This document shows, in pieces, positions 16,083-24,606 of a stretch of DNA of 64,000 nt (position 1 is its first letter; each line of letters starts with the position of its first letter). The position numbers and the translations under genes were made by a program. The stretch spans positions 310,001 through 374,000 of the forward strand of contig NZ_JAMWEG010000002.1 of NCBI RefSeq assembly GCF_025460765.1, in the 5' to 3' direction. Below the pieces are notes generated by a model, which was not told where the DNA came from, did not search any database, and saw only the letters and a list, made by a program, of their open reading frames with translations. This stretch comes from Micromonospora sp. MA102. Its GTDB lineage: Bacteria; Actinomycetota; Actinomycetes; Mycobacteriales; Micromonosporaceae.

Positions 16083-17357
16083 TCAGCTCTCCCAGGCCAC
16101 CATCCGGCCGGCTCGCTCGTAGTGCCGGGCCAGCTCCGCGTCGATCCGCTCGGCCCGGGCCTCGGTGAGCACGACGGCGGGGTCCTGCCAGGACCGCGTG
16201 GTGAGCATGCGGTGGCGCAGTCCGGCCGGGGGATGGGTGGCGAACAGCGACATGCCCTCCCGGACGGAGAGCTGGCGCACCAGCGGCAGCCGGTCGACCG
16301 CCGCGGCCAGCGAGCGGGCCGTCCCGGCCCGCCAGGCCGCCGCCCCCTGCCCGCCCCGGGCCGCCTGCCGCACCACCAGCGCCACCGACTCCGTGCTGAG
16401 CAGCACGTCGAGCAGGCGGGTGGCGCCCGCCGTGCCGGCCGCCCGGGCGGCCATCTCGTCGGCCAGGTACTCGGCCCGCTGGCTGCCGCGCAGCGCGGTG
16501 GCGGCCAGCGCCAGGTGGCCGACGAAGAGCAGCCGGGACAGCGTCCAGGACACCATCCGGCCCAGCCACTCGCCGATCAGCACGATCAGCCCCGCGCCGT
16601 GCGTGCCGGGCACCGGCCGGAACAGGTCCGCGGCCGTGCCGAGCATCGTCAGCGCCGGTTGGGTGAGCGGCCCGCGCCGCACGTCGCCGTTGACGAAGTG
16701 GCCCAGCTCGTGACCGAGCAGCGCCACCCGCGCCGGCCCGTCGAGAGCGCCCCACAGCGGCAGCCCGAGGCAGAGCAGCCGGCGCCGGCGCAGCCCCACC
16801 GCGGTCGCGTACGCGTTGAGGTCGCTGTCCACCGCCAGCACGTGCGGCACCGGCGCGCCGATCCGGTTCGCCACCTCCTCGACCAGGGCGTGCAGCTCGG
16901 GCGCCTCGGCGCGGGTGAGCACGTCCACCTCCGGCGGGACGCGGCCGAAGCGCGGGCGCAGCGCCAGCGCCAGCGCGATGAGCGCCGCCCCCAGGACGAC
17001 CGCGAAGTTCGGGAACGGGTACGCGAAGAGCAGCCACACCCCGGTCACCGCGAGGGCCAGCACCCCGAGCAGGAGCAGGACGGAGACGCCGACGGTCAGC
17101 GCGCCGGCCAGGCTCCACCCGGTCGACTCCAGCGGCCGGCCGACCAGGTCCGCGTACTGCTGGCGGGTCAGCCGGGCGGCCAGCCGGTGGGTCCGCCGGT
17201 CGATCCAGGACCAGCCCAGTTCGGGCGCCTGGCGGGCCCGGTCGTAACCGTCGAGGTTCCACTCGCAACCGGCGCACCAGGGCAGCGCCTCGCGGATCGA
17301 CACGGTCGCCGCCCCGCACTTCGGACACGTTCCCGCGCCCGCCGACGTGGTGATCAT
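16083..17357 (-). CDS. M48-family membrane zinc metallopeptidase with zinc-ribbon head
   Basis: 424 residues. The N-terminus carries a zinc ribbon (CPKCG at about 11-15 and CAGC at about 28-31). Two or three membrane helices follow (about 85-140), then the peptidase domain with the catalytic H216-E-L-G-H220 and a downstream glutamate in RAEYLADEMAARAAG as third ligand candidate; TLSRLLFVGHLALA adds another membrane segment. M48 (HtpX/Ste24) enzymes degrade misfolded membrane proteins. ATG 17357 places the ribbon at the start; a longer frame upstream is Arg/Pro-rich and unlikely. Confidence 0.9.
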   Translation of the reverse strand: MITTSAGAGTCPKCGAATVSIREALPWCAGCEWNLDGYDRARQAPELGWSWIDRRTHRLAARLTRQQYADLVGRPLESTGWSLAGALTVGVSVLLLLGVLALAVTGVWLLFAYPFPNFAVVLGAALIALALALRPRFGRVPPEVDVLTRAEAPELHALVEEVANRIGAPVPHVLAVDSDLNAYATAVGLRRRRLLCLGLPLWGALDGPARVALLGHELGHFVNGDVRRGPLTQPALTMLGTAADLFRPVPGTHGAGLIVLIGEWLGRMVSWTLSRLLFVGHLALAATALRGSQRAEYLADEMAARAAGTAGATRLLDVLLSTESVALVVRQAARGGQGAAAWRAGTARSLAAAVDRLPLVRQLSVREGMSLFATHPPAGLRHRMLTTRSWQDPAVVLTEARAERIDAELARHYERAGRMVAWES

Positions 17358-17418
17358 GAGGGGTGATCCTGTCCGGAACCGGCCGCCGCTGGTACCGGCC
17401 GTTCGGGGGAGGGGTCGA

Positions 17419-17850
17419 TCAGCCGGGGCAGGGCAGCCGCTCCAGCGGGGCGGGGGCGACGCCCGGGCGCACCGACTGGGCGAAACAGGCGCTGGACTCG
17501 GCCCGCTGCCAGCCGAACACCGACGCGGCGGTCTTCGCCACGCGTACCCGGAAGACCAGCCGGACCTCGGCGACACCCGCCGCCGCCGAGAGGACCTCGA
17601 CGCCGTCCACGGTGTCGGCGGCGAACCGCAGGTCGGCCTCCCGCGCCGCCGGCTCGGCCAGCAGGAGGGACCGGGTGCGTTGGGCGGTGGCCGTCACCTC
17701 CCGGTCGGCCCGGCGTTCCAGCCGGTGCTGGGACCGGTCGCGCAGCAGCGGAACCCCCAGCGTCAGCCCGACCGCCGCGAGCACCGCCAGCGCCGTGCCG
17801 GCCACCAGCCCGCGTCGCCGACGTGCCGACCGTCCTCCCCCGAAGCGCAC
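17419..17850 (-). CDS. Hypothetical membrane-anchored protein
   Basis: 143 residues from GTG 17850. A positively charged start (RSARRRRG) precedes one membrane helix (LVAGTALAVLAAVGLTLGVPL), leaving about 105 residues outside. The exterior has two cysteines (SACFAQ near 120 and the near-terminal CPG) that could form a disulfide. No family recognised. It lies 61 bases upstream of the M48 protease gene in the same direction and may be its operon partner. Confidence 0.65.
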   Translation of the reverse strand: MRFGGGRSARRRRGLVAGTALAVLAAVGLTLGVPLLRDRSQHRLERRADREVTATAQRTRSLLLAEPAAREADLRFAADTVDGVEVLSAAAGVAEVRLVFRVRVAKTAASVFGWQRAESSACFAQSVRPGVAPAPLERLPCPG

Positions 17851-18004
17851 CCCGGGATTGTGCGCCCTCGACCCGGCAGCCGGCTGCCCCGTCTTTGGCC
17901 GTTACGGCCCGGAACCCCTATGACCAGGTCTACTGTGGAGGACATCGGGGACTATTTCCGGCGTTCCGGTGGCGGCCGGGCGGTTCGCGGTGCACAGTGA
18001 TCGC

Positions 18005-18211
18005 ATGAGCGACGACGGACGTGGTGGCGGGCACTACTACTGGTGCACCCGCCACCACCGGGTCGAGACCGATGCCGACGTGTGTCCCGCGAAGCAGGTT
18101 CTCGGACCGTACGCCTCAGCCGCCGACGCGGAGAACGCCCTGCAGCAGGTGCGGGAGCGCAACGACGCGTGGGAGGCCGAGGACGCCCGTTGGGCCGGGG
18201 AGGACAGGTAG
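18005..18211 (+). CDS. SPOR-like small protein
   Basis: 68 residues: HYYWCTRHHRVETDADVCPA then KQVLGPYASAADAENALQQV and RERNDAWEAEDARW. This is a recurrent actinobacterial small protein annotated as SPOR-domain-like, with two conserved cysteines and a WC..HH motif. SPOR domains bind denuded peptidoglycan, but this short cytoplasmic-looking version has no signal peptide and its role is unknown. ATG 18005 gives the conserved N-terminus. It precedes the histone-like gene by 77 bases. Confidence 0.8.
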   Translation: MSDDGRGGGHYYWCTRHHRVETDADVCPAKQVLGPYASAADAENALQQVRERNDAWEAEDARWAGEDR

Positions 18212-18288
18212 ACGGCGCGGGACGGCCCGCGTCGAGGTGATCCGTGCTCCGCGAGGGCGAGAGCACGTCCCCAGGAAAGGGAACCGAG

Positions 18289-18918
18289 ATGGCCGAAGCA
18301 CAGCAGGCCACCCGCCCGGCCGCGAAACGGACGACCGCGAAGAGGACCACCGCGGGCAGGACGACGGCCACCAAGGCGTCCCCGAACGCCTCCGGCGCCG
18401 GCGCCGGCCGGGTGCCGGCGAAGAAGGCCGCAGCGAAGAAGGCGACCGCCCGGAAGGCCGTGTCGGCGGCCCGGAAGGCGCCCGCGAAGAAGGCGCCGGC
18501 CACGAAGACCACCGCGAAGAAGGCACCCGCCAAGAAGGCCACCGCGAAGAAGACCACCACCGCGCAGAAGGCGGCTGCCAAGAAGACGACGGCGGCGAAG
18601 AAGACCACCGCGGCGAGGAAGACGACCACCGCGGCGAAGCGGGCGACGACCGCAAAGACGGCCCCCGCCAAGAAGACCACGGCCGCCAAGAAGGCCCCGG
18701 CCAAGAAGACCACCGCCGCGAAGAAGGCCCCGGCCAAGAAGACCACCGCCTCGACGCGTCCCGCGGCGAAGCGGACGACGGCGGCGAAGAAGGCGCCCGC
18801 CAAGAAGGCCACCACCGCGACGAAGACCACCGCGGCGAAGAAGGCCCCGGCCAAGAAGACCACGGCCGCCAAGAAGACCACCGCGCGCAAGGCGCCGGCA
18901 CGCAAGGCCACCGCCTGA
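18289..18918 (+). CDS. Histone H1-like Lys/Ala/Thr-rich DNA-binding protein
   Basis: 209 residues, almost entirely repeats of the pentapeptide-to-hexapeptide type KKTTAAKKAPA, with lysine, alanine and threonine making up most of the chain; no folded domain such as HU is visible at the N-terminus (MAEAQQATRPAAKRTTAKRT). It resembles the C-terminal tails of actinobacterial HupS/Lsr2-associated proteins and eukaryotic H1 and should be disordered, strongly basic and DNA-binding. ATG 18289 follows AGGAAAGG (18272-18279). The coding DNA is a series of near-identical AAG-rich repeats, prone to length change by slippage. Confidence 0.85.
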   Translation: MAEAQQATRPAAKRTTAKRTTAGRTTATKASPNASGAGAGRVPAKKAAAKKATARKAVSAARKAPAKKAPATKTTAKKAPAKKATAKKTTTAQKAAAKKTTAAKKTTAARKTTTAAKRATTAKTAPAKKTTAAKKAPAKKTTAAKKAPAKKTTASTRPAAKRTTAAKKAPAKKATTATKTTAAKKAPAKKTTAAKKTTARKAPARKATA

Positions 18919-18990
18919 CGGCGTACGCCCGCCGCTGACCGGCGCGTGCCGGGTGAGCGGATCACGCGGGGCGCTGTCAGGATTGACCCC

Positions 18991-20427
18991 GTGGTGATCC
19001 GACGCGTACTGGCGCCCCGCATCGACTTCGGCGCGCTGCGCCGCGAGCTGGGACTTCCCGAAGACTTCCCGCCCGCGGCGCAGCGCGAGGCCGACGCGGC
19101 CGCCGCCGCGCCGCTGCCGGCCGTCGCCGACCGGACCGACGTCCCGTTCGTCACCGTCGACCCGGCGACCTCGCGCGACCTCGACCAGGCCATGCACCTC
19201 GCCCGCCGTCCCGGTGGCGGTTTCCGCGTCCGGTACGCGATCGCCGACGTGTTCACCCACGTCCGGGCCGGCGGGGCGCTGGAGGCGGAGACCTGGCGCC
19301 GGGGGCAGACCGTCTACCTGCCCGACGGGAACGTGCCGCTGCACCCGCACACGCTGAGCGAGGGGGCGGCCAGCCTGCTGCCCGACGCCGACCGGGCGGC
19401 GGTGCTGTGGACCATCGACATCGACGCCGACGGCGGCATGGTCGCCGTCACCCTCGAACGGGCCCGGGTGCGCAGCCGGGCCAAGCTCGACTACTCCGGG
19501 GTGCAGCGCGACGCCGACGCCGGCCGGCTGCCCGAGCCGATCGCCCTGCTGCCCGAGATCGGCGCCCTGCTCACCGCGCGCGGGCTGCGCCGGGGCGCGA
19601 TCAACCTGCCGCTGCCCGAGCAGGACGTCGAGCCGGACGGCGACGGCTGGCGGCTGGTGCTGCGCGGGCCCGGCCCCATGGAGGAGCACAACGCCCAGAT
19701 CTCCCTGCTGACCGGGATGGCCGCCGCCGACATCATGCTGGCCGGCCGGATCGGCCTGCTGCGCACGATGCCGCCGCCCCGGCCCGAGGCGGTCGACCGG
19801 CTGCGGCTGGCCGCCGGGCCGCTCGGCGTGCCCTGGCCGGCCGGCGCCACGGTCGGCGCGGTGCTCGCCGGGCTGGACGCCTCGCAGCCCCGGGCGGCGG
19901 CCTTCGTCGACCAGGCCGCCGAGCTGATGCGCGGCGCCGCGTACACGGCGTTCGACGGGGAGCTGCCCGAGCAGCCGGAGCACGGCGGGGTGGCCGCCGC
20001 GTACGCCCACGTGACGGCGCCGCTGCGCCGGCTCGCCGACCGGTACGCCACCGAGGTCTGCCTGGCCCTGCACGAGGGCCGGGAGGTCCCCGAGCACGTC
20101 CGCGCCGCGCTGCCGAAGCTGCCCGAGGTGATGGCCACCACCGACCGGACCGCGTCCGCGGCCACCCGGGGCGCGGTCGAGCTGGCCGAGGCGGTGCTGC
20201 TGGCGCACCGCGTGGGCGAGACCTTCGAGGCGGCGGTGGTGGACGTGGACGAGCCGCGCCCGGCGGGCAACGGCCGTCCGGGCCGCCCGCCCGGCGGCAC
20301 GGTCGCACTGGACGAGCCGCCGGTGCGCGCCCGCTGCACCGGCGACCTGCCGCTCGGCGAGCGGGTCCGGGTCCGCCTGACCGTCGCCGACCCGGCCGAG
20401 CGCAAGGTCGCCTTCGAGAAGGCGTGA
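18991..20427 (+). CDS. RNB-domain ribonuclease (RNase II/R family)
   Basis: About 478 residues. Catalytic RNB domain with the conserved acidic cluster in FVTVDPATSRDLDQAMHL (near residue 60) that holds Mg2+, and YAIADVFTHVRAGGALEAET, HPHTLSEGAASLLPD and VTAPLRRLADRYATEV (RNA-binding motif) following in the family order. It is shorter than E. coli RNase II and lacks obvious cold-shock and S1 domains, as in other actinobacterial single-domain members. 3'-to-5' exoribonuclease activity is expected. GTG 18991 is preferred over GTG 18946 because homologous N-termini begin near VIRRVLAPRIDFGALR. Confidence 0.9.
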   Translation: MVIRRVLAPRIDFGALRRELGLPEDFPPAAQREADAAAAAPLPAVADRTDVPFVTVDPATSRDLDQAMHLARRPGGGFRVRYAIADVFTHVRAGGALEAETWRRGQTVYLPDGNVPLHPHTLSEGAASLLPDADRAAVLWTIDIDADGGMVAVTLERARVRSRAKLDYSGVQRDADAGRLPEPIALLPEIGALLTARGLRRGAINLPLPEQDVEPDGDGWRLVLRGPGPMEEHNAQISLLTGMAAADIMLAGRIGLLRTMPPPRPEAVDRLRLAAGPLGVPWPAGATVGAVLAGLDASQPRAAAFVDQAAELMRGAAYTAFDGELPEQPEHGGVAAAYAHVTAPLRRLADRYATEVCLALHEGREVPEHVRAALPKLPEVMATTDRTASAATRGAVELAEAVLLAHRVGETFEAAVVDVDEPRPAGNGRPGRPPGGTVALDEPPVRARCTGDLPLGERVRVRLTVADPAERKVAFEKA

Positions 20428-20500
20428 GGCGGCGGAGCGCGGGGATTCTCACAGCGCCCGGCCGCGCCGCCGTGCGGTGACCTTTGCGAGGATGACCCGT

Positions 20501-21199
20501 ATGGTTTACGACGCGACCACGCTGCCCGACGTCTCCGGGCTGACCGTCGGCATCATCGGTGGCACCGGCGACCAGGGGCGGGGTCTCGCCTACCGGTTCG
20601 CCCGGGCCGGGCAGACCGTGCTGATCGGCTCCCGCGCCGCCGACCGGGCCGCCCAGGCCGCCGCCGAGATCGCCGCCCTGCCCCGCGTGCCGGCCGGCGC
20701 CACCGTCGCGGGCGCGGACAACGACGAGGTGGCCCGCCGCAGCGACGTGGTCGTCATCGCGGTGCCCTGGGACGGGCACGCCGCCGTCGTCGGTGCGCTG
20801 GCCGGCCCGCTCGCCGGCAAGATCGTCATCGACTGCGTCAACCCGCTCGGCTTCGACAAGCAGGGCCCGTACGCGCTGACCGTCGCCGAGGGCAGCGCCG
20901 TGCAGCAGGCCGCCGGGCTGCTGCCCGACTCCCGGGTCTGCGCCGCCTTCAACCACGTCAGCGCGCCGCTGCTGGCCGACCCGGAGGTCGACCGGATCGA
21001 CCTCGACGTGCTGATCTGCACCGAGGACCGGGAGCTGGTCGGCGTGGTCGCCGCGCTCGCCGCCCGGATCCCCGGGATGCGGGGCATCTACGCCGGCCGG
21101 CTGCGCAACGCCCACCAGATCGAGGCGTTCACCGCCAACCTGATCGCCATCAACAAGCGTTACAAGGCGCACGCCGGCATCCGCGTCACCGACCTGTGA
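20501..21199 (+). CDS. npdG: NADPH:F420 oxidoreductase (NADPH-dependent F420 reductase)
   Basis: 232 residues. Rossmann-fold protein with the N-terminal signature VGIIGGTGDQGRGLAYRFAR and TVLIGSRAADRAAQAAAEI for NADP binding, VVVIAVPWDGH, DCVNPLGFDKQG and the C-terminal GRLRNAHQIEAFTANLIAIN, as in archaeal Fno and actinobacterial NpdG. It exchanges hydride between NADPH and F420, supplying reduced F420 for enzymes such as the luciferase-like oxidoreductase at 62-63 kb. ATG 20501 follows GAGGA by eight bases; ATG 20492 is an alternative. Confidence 0.92.
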   Translation: MVYDATTLPDVSGLTVGIIGGTGDQGRGLAYRFARAGQTVLIGSRAADRAAQAAAEIAALPRVPAGATVAGADNDEVARRSDVVVIAVPWDGHAAVVGALAGPLAGKIVIDCVNPLGFDKQGPYALTVAEGSAVQQAAGLLPDSRVCAAFNHVSAPLLADPEVDRIDLDVLICTEDRELVGVVAALAARIPGMRGIYAGRLRNAHQIEAFTANLIAINKRYKAHAGIRVTDL

Positions 21200-21227
21200 C
21201 GTCGTACCCGTGCGGCACCATCGCCGC

Positions 21228-21671
21228 ATGGAATGGCAACTGGTGATCGACTGTCGGGAGCCGTCACGGCTCGTCGCGTTCTGGGCGCAGGCGCTGCGCT
21301 ACCGGCCGCAGTCGCCGCCCGACGGGCAGCCGACCTGGCGGGACTGGTACCTGTCGGTCGGCATCCCGCCCGAGGAGCTCGGCGACGGCGACTGCCTCGA
21401 CCGGCTGGAGGACCCGACCGGCGCCGGCCCGCGGATCTGGTTCCAGCCGGTCCCCGAGGCCAAGACAATCAAGAACCGGCTGCACATCGACCTGAAGGTC
21501 GGCGGCGGGCGTGCGGTGCCGCTGGCCGAGCGGCGCTCCCGGGTGGAAGCCGAGGTGACCCGGCTGACCGCCCTGGGCGCCGGGGTCCTGGGCTCGATGG
21601 ACGACCCCGACGACGGCTACTACTCGTTCCAGCTCGCCGACCCGGAGGGCAACGAGTTCTGCGTGGTCTGA
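21228..21671 (+). CDS. VOC-superfamily (glyoxalase-like) protein
   Basis: 147 residues of the Glyoxalase_6 type: MEWQLVIDCREPSRLVAFWA, WFQPVPEAKTIKNRLHIDL and YYSFQLADPEGNEFCV. The His in HIDL and the Glu of the last motif correspond to usual metal ligands. Members are commonly seen in actinobacteria without a known substrate. ATG 21228 gives the conserved start. Confidence 0.87.
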   Translation: MEWQLVIDCREPSRLVAFWAQALRYRPQSPPDGQPTWRDWYLSVGIPPEELGDGDCLDRLEDPTGAGPRIWFQPVPEAKTIKNRLHIDLKVGGGRAVPLAERRSRVEAEVTRLTALGAGVLGSMDDPDDGYYSFQLADPEGNEFCVV

Positions 21672-21677
21672 CAGGCA

Positions 21678-21707
21678 GGGCGGCGCGGCCCGGGAGCCGC
21701 GCCGCCC
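21678..21707. terminator. Bidirectional terminator between VOC gene and panB
   Basis: GGGCGGCGCGGC (21678-21689) and GCCGCGCCGCCC (21696-21707) form a perfect 12-bp stem with a six-base loop between convergent genes. Confidence 0.75.
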
Positions 21708-21716
21708 GGCGTGCGG

Positions 21717-22562
21717 TCAGAAGGTGTGCTCGGCGGCGGGGAACTCGCCGCCCCGCACCTCCTCGGCGAACCGGCGGGTGGCGTCGGTCAGCGCGCCGGC
21801 CAGGTCGGCGTAGCGCTTCACGAAGCGCGGCGCCCGGCCGGTGCGCAGCCCGGCCATGTCCTGCCAGACCAGCACCTGCCCGTCGGTGTCCGGGCCGGCG
21901 CCGATGCCCACCGTCGGGATGCGCAGCTCGGCGGTGATCCGCTTCGCCACCTCACCGGGCACCATCTCCAGCACCACCGCGAAGGCGCCCGCCTCGGCCA
22001 CCGCGCGGGCGTCGGCGATGACCTCCTCGGCGGTGTCGCCGCGGCCCTGCACCCGGTAGCCGCCCAGGGTGTGCTCGCTCTGCGGGGTGAAGCCGATGTG
22101 CGCCATCACCGGGATGCCCGCACCGACGATCGCCTCGATCTGGGCGGCGCAGCGCCGGCCGCCCTCCAGCTTCACCGCGTGGCAGCCGCCCTCCTTCATG
22201 AACCGCACCGCGGTCCGCAGCGCCTGCGTCGGCCCCTCCTCGTAGGAGCCGAACGGCAGGTCACCGACGATCAGCGACTGCCGGGTCGCCCGCACCACCG
22301 CGCGGACCAGGGGGAGCAGCTCCTCGACGGTCACCGGCAGGGTGGTCTCGTAGCCGAAGACGTTGTTCGCCGCCGAGTCGCCGACCAGCAGCACCGGGAT
22401 CCCCGCCTGGTCGAAGATCGAGGCGGTGTACTGGTCGTACGAGGTCAGCATCGACCAGCGCTCGCCGCGTTCCTTGGCGGCGATCAGGTCGCGGGTGCGG
22501 ACCCGCCGGGTGGCCGGCCCGCCGTAGAGGGCGGTCACCTCGGTCGGGGTGGACTCCACCAT
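21717..22562 (-). CDS. panB: 3-methyl-2-oxobutanoate hydroxymethyltransferase
   Basis: 281 residues, usual PanB length. It transfers the methylene of 5,10-methylene-THF to 2-oxoisovalerate to make ketopantoate for pantothenate and coenzyme A. The TIM-barrel shows [20 protein letters not shown], the metal-binding [52 protein letters not shown] and [14 protein letters not shown] [23 protein letters not shown] 22562 is well placed after GGAGAGAG. It is followed upstream by nadE in the same orientation, 132 bases away; in mycobacteria panB also lies close to glnA2. Confidence 0.97.
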   Translation of the reverse strand: MVESTPTEVTALYGGPATRRVRTRDLIAAKERGERWSMLTSYDQYTASIFDQAGIPVLLVGDSAANNVFGYETTLPVTVEELLPLVRAVVRATRQSLIVGDLPFGSYEEGPTQALRTAVRFMKEGGCHAVKLEGGRRCAAQIEAIVGAGIPVMAHIGFTPQSEHTLGGYRVQGRGDTAEEVIADARAVAEAGAFAVVLEMVPGEVAKRITAELRIPTVGIGAGPDTDGQVLVWQDMAGLRTGRAPRFVKRYADLAGALTDATRRFAEEVRGGEFPAAEHTF

Positions 22563-22694
22563 GACTCTCTCTCCTTCCTCGAGGCCGCGTTCGCGGTCCC
22601 CGGGTTCCGCCGCGATCGTCGCACCGGGACACCGGCCGGGGGCAGGGCGGAGTGGAGGATTTCACTCCCGGCGGCGGGGTGCGCCGGGCGCGGG

Positions 22695-24455
22695 TCAGCC
22701 GTCCTCGCGCCAGCGGTTGGTGACCGGCAGCCGCCGGTCCCGACCGAACGCCTTCATGGAGATCTTGGTGCCGGGGGCGGACTGCCGGCGCTTGTACTCG
22801 GCGGTATCCACCATCCGCAGCACCCGGTCGACGACCGCCGGGTCGTGGCCGGACGCGACCAGGCCCTCCCGCCCCAGGTCGCCGTCGACGTAGCCGATCA
22901 GGATCGGGTCGAGCACGTCGTACTCCGGCAGGCTGTCGCTGTCGAGCTGCCCCGGGCTCAGCTCGGCCGACGGCGGCTTGCCGATCGAGCTCTCCGGGAT
23001 CGGCGGCGTCTCGCCGCGCCGCTCCGCGTCGGCGTTGCGCCACTTGGCCAGCCGCCAGATCAGCGTCTTCCAGACGTCCTTGACCGGGTTGTAGCCGCCC
23101 ACCGAGTCGCCGTACAGGGTGGAGTAGCCCACCGCCAGCTCGCTCTTGTTGCCGGTGGTGAGGACCAGGTGGCCCTCCTGGTTCGACAGCGCCATGAGGA
23201 TCACGCCGCGGACCCGGGCCTGGAGGTTCTCCACGGCCACGCCGGAGAGCGACAGGTTGGCCAGGAAGGCGTCCACCATGGGCTGGATCGGCTCGATCCG
23301 GAAGTCCAGGCCGGTGCGCTTGGCCAGCTCCTCGGCGTCGGCGCGGGAGTGCTCCGAGGAGTGCTGGCTGGGCAGCGACACCCCGACCACCCGCTTCGCG
23401 CCGAGCGCGTCCACGGCCAGCGCCGCCACCACCGCCGAGTCGATGCCGCCGGACAGGCCGAGCACCACCGACGGGAACCGGTTCTTGTTCACGTAGTCGC
23501 GCAGGCCCAGCACCAGCGCCTGCCAGACCTCCGCCTCGTCGGCGACCGGCGCGATGATCCCGCCGACCGCGACACCGTCGCCGTGCCTCGGCGGAAGGGT
23601 GTCGCTGACCTTGGCGCGGACGATCCGCATGTCGTCGGCGACCTCCTCGTCGCCGACCGGCTCCCTGGCCGCCGGCAGCTCCACGTCGTGCAGCAGCAGG
23701 TGCTCGACGAACTGGGGCGCCCGGGCGAGCAGCGTGCCGTTCGCGTCGACGATCATCGAGTCGCCGTCGTAGACCAGCTCGTCCTGGCCGCCGACCATGT
23801 TGACGTACGCGATGGTCGCGCCCGCCTCGGCCGCCCGGCGGCGGACCAGCGGCAGCCGGATGTCGTCCTTGTTCAGCTCGTAGGGCGAGCCGTTGATGTT
23901 GAGCACCAGCCCGACGCCCGCCTGCCGGGCCACCGCGAACGGGCCGCCCGCCTGCCACAGGTCCTCGCAGATGGTGAGCGCGACGTCCACCCCGCCGATC
24001 CGGACCACGGTCAGCGCGTCGCCGGGGACGAAGTAGCGGTCCTCGTCGAACACGCCGTAGTTGGGCAGGTGGTGCTTGAAGTAGACGGCCGCCACCGACC
24101 CGCGGTGCAGCAGCGCCGCCGCGTTGCGCGCCCCCCTGCCCGGCTCGGCGTCGGCACTGACCTGCGGCGGGCCGTCCGCGTCGAGGTAGCCGACCAGGAC
24201 CGGCAGGTCACCGAGGCCGTCGGCGGCCAGGTCGGCGGCGAGCCGGTGCAGCGCGGCCCGGGAGGCGGCGACGAACGACCGGCGGAAGACCAGGTCCTCG
24301 ACCGGGTAGCCGGTCAGCATCAGCTCGGGGAAGAGGGCGAGCTGGGCGCCGGCGTCGGCGGCCTTGCGGGCCCAGCCGCGGACCATGTCGGCGTTGCCGG
24401 CGATGTCGCCGACCGTCGGGTCGACCTGGCACAGGGCGAGACGCAGGGTGGGCAT
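22695..24455 (-). CDS. nadE: Glutamine-dependent NAD(+) synthetase
   Basis: 586 residues in two domains. The N-terminal nitrilase-fold glutaminase has the Glu/Lys/Cys triad in FPELMLTGYP, YFKHHLPNYGVFDED and LTICEDLW; the released ammonia is used by the C-terminal synthetase, which has the PP-loop SGGIDSAVVAAL near residue 333 and SLPSQHSSEHSRADAEELA. It amidates nicotinic acid adenine dinucleotide as the last step of NAD synthesis. A second, ammonia-only nadE lies at 53.8 kb. Start at ATG 24455 (MPTLRLALCQVDPTVGD). Confidence 0.96.
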   Translation of the reverse strand: MPTLRLALCQVDPTVGDIAGNADMVRGWARKAADAGAQLALFPELMLTGYPVEDLVFRRSFVAASRAALHRLAADLAADGLGDLPVLVGYLDADGPPQVSADAEPGRGARNAAALLHRGSVAAVYFKHHLPNYGVFDEDRYFVPGDALTVVRIGGVDVALTICEDLWQAGGPFAVARQAGVGLVLNINGSPYELNKDDIRLPLVRRRAAEAGATIAYVNMVGGQDELVYDGDSMIVDANGTLLARAPQFVEHLLLHDVELPAAREPVGDEEVADDMRIVRAKVSDTLPPRHGDGVAVGGIIAPVADEAEVWQALVLGLRDYVNKNRFPSVVLGLSGGIDSAVVAALAVDALGAKRVVGVSLPSQHSSEHSRADAEELAKRTGLDFRIEPIQPMVDAFLANLSLSGVAVENLQARVRGVILMALSNQEGHLVLTTGNKSELAVGYSTLYGDSVGGYNPVKDVWKTLIWRLAKWRNADAERRGETPPIPESSIGKPPSAELSPGQLDSDSLPEYDVLDPILIGYVDGDLGREGLVASGHDPAVVDRVLRMVDTAEYKRRQSAPGTKISMKAFGRDRRLPVTNRWREDG

Positions 24456-24516
24456 GACCTCATCTTGCCCCAGCCGGAGGGGCCGAATCCGGCCGGACGC
24501 CGGAGACGCCGGAGGC

Positions 24517-24532
24517 GTAACGTCGGCGTAAC
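24517..24532 (+). promoter_or_regulatory. Partial GlnR-type box upstream of glnA2
   Basis: GTAAC (24517-24521), six bases, GTAAC (24528-24532). The first half fits the GlnR half-site gTnAc, the second differs from GaAAc at one base. It lies 75-90 bases before the glnA2 start. Weaker than the glnA1 site and lacks the second pair of half-sites. Confidence 0.35.
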
Positions 24533-24606
24533 GAGACCGGTGGAGACTGGGCGGTCAGGCCGGGCCGGCCCGACCGGTGCGGACGTACGTGTCACGAGGG
24601 GTGGAA

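Noticed and set aside
18300..18918. CRISPR-like short repeats
   Set aside because: The repeats are AAG-rich codons of the histone-like gene with no unique spacers.
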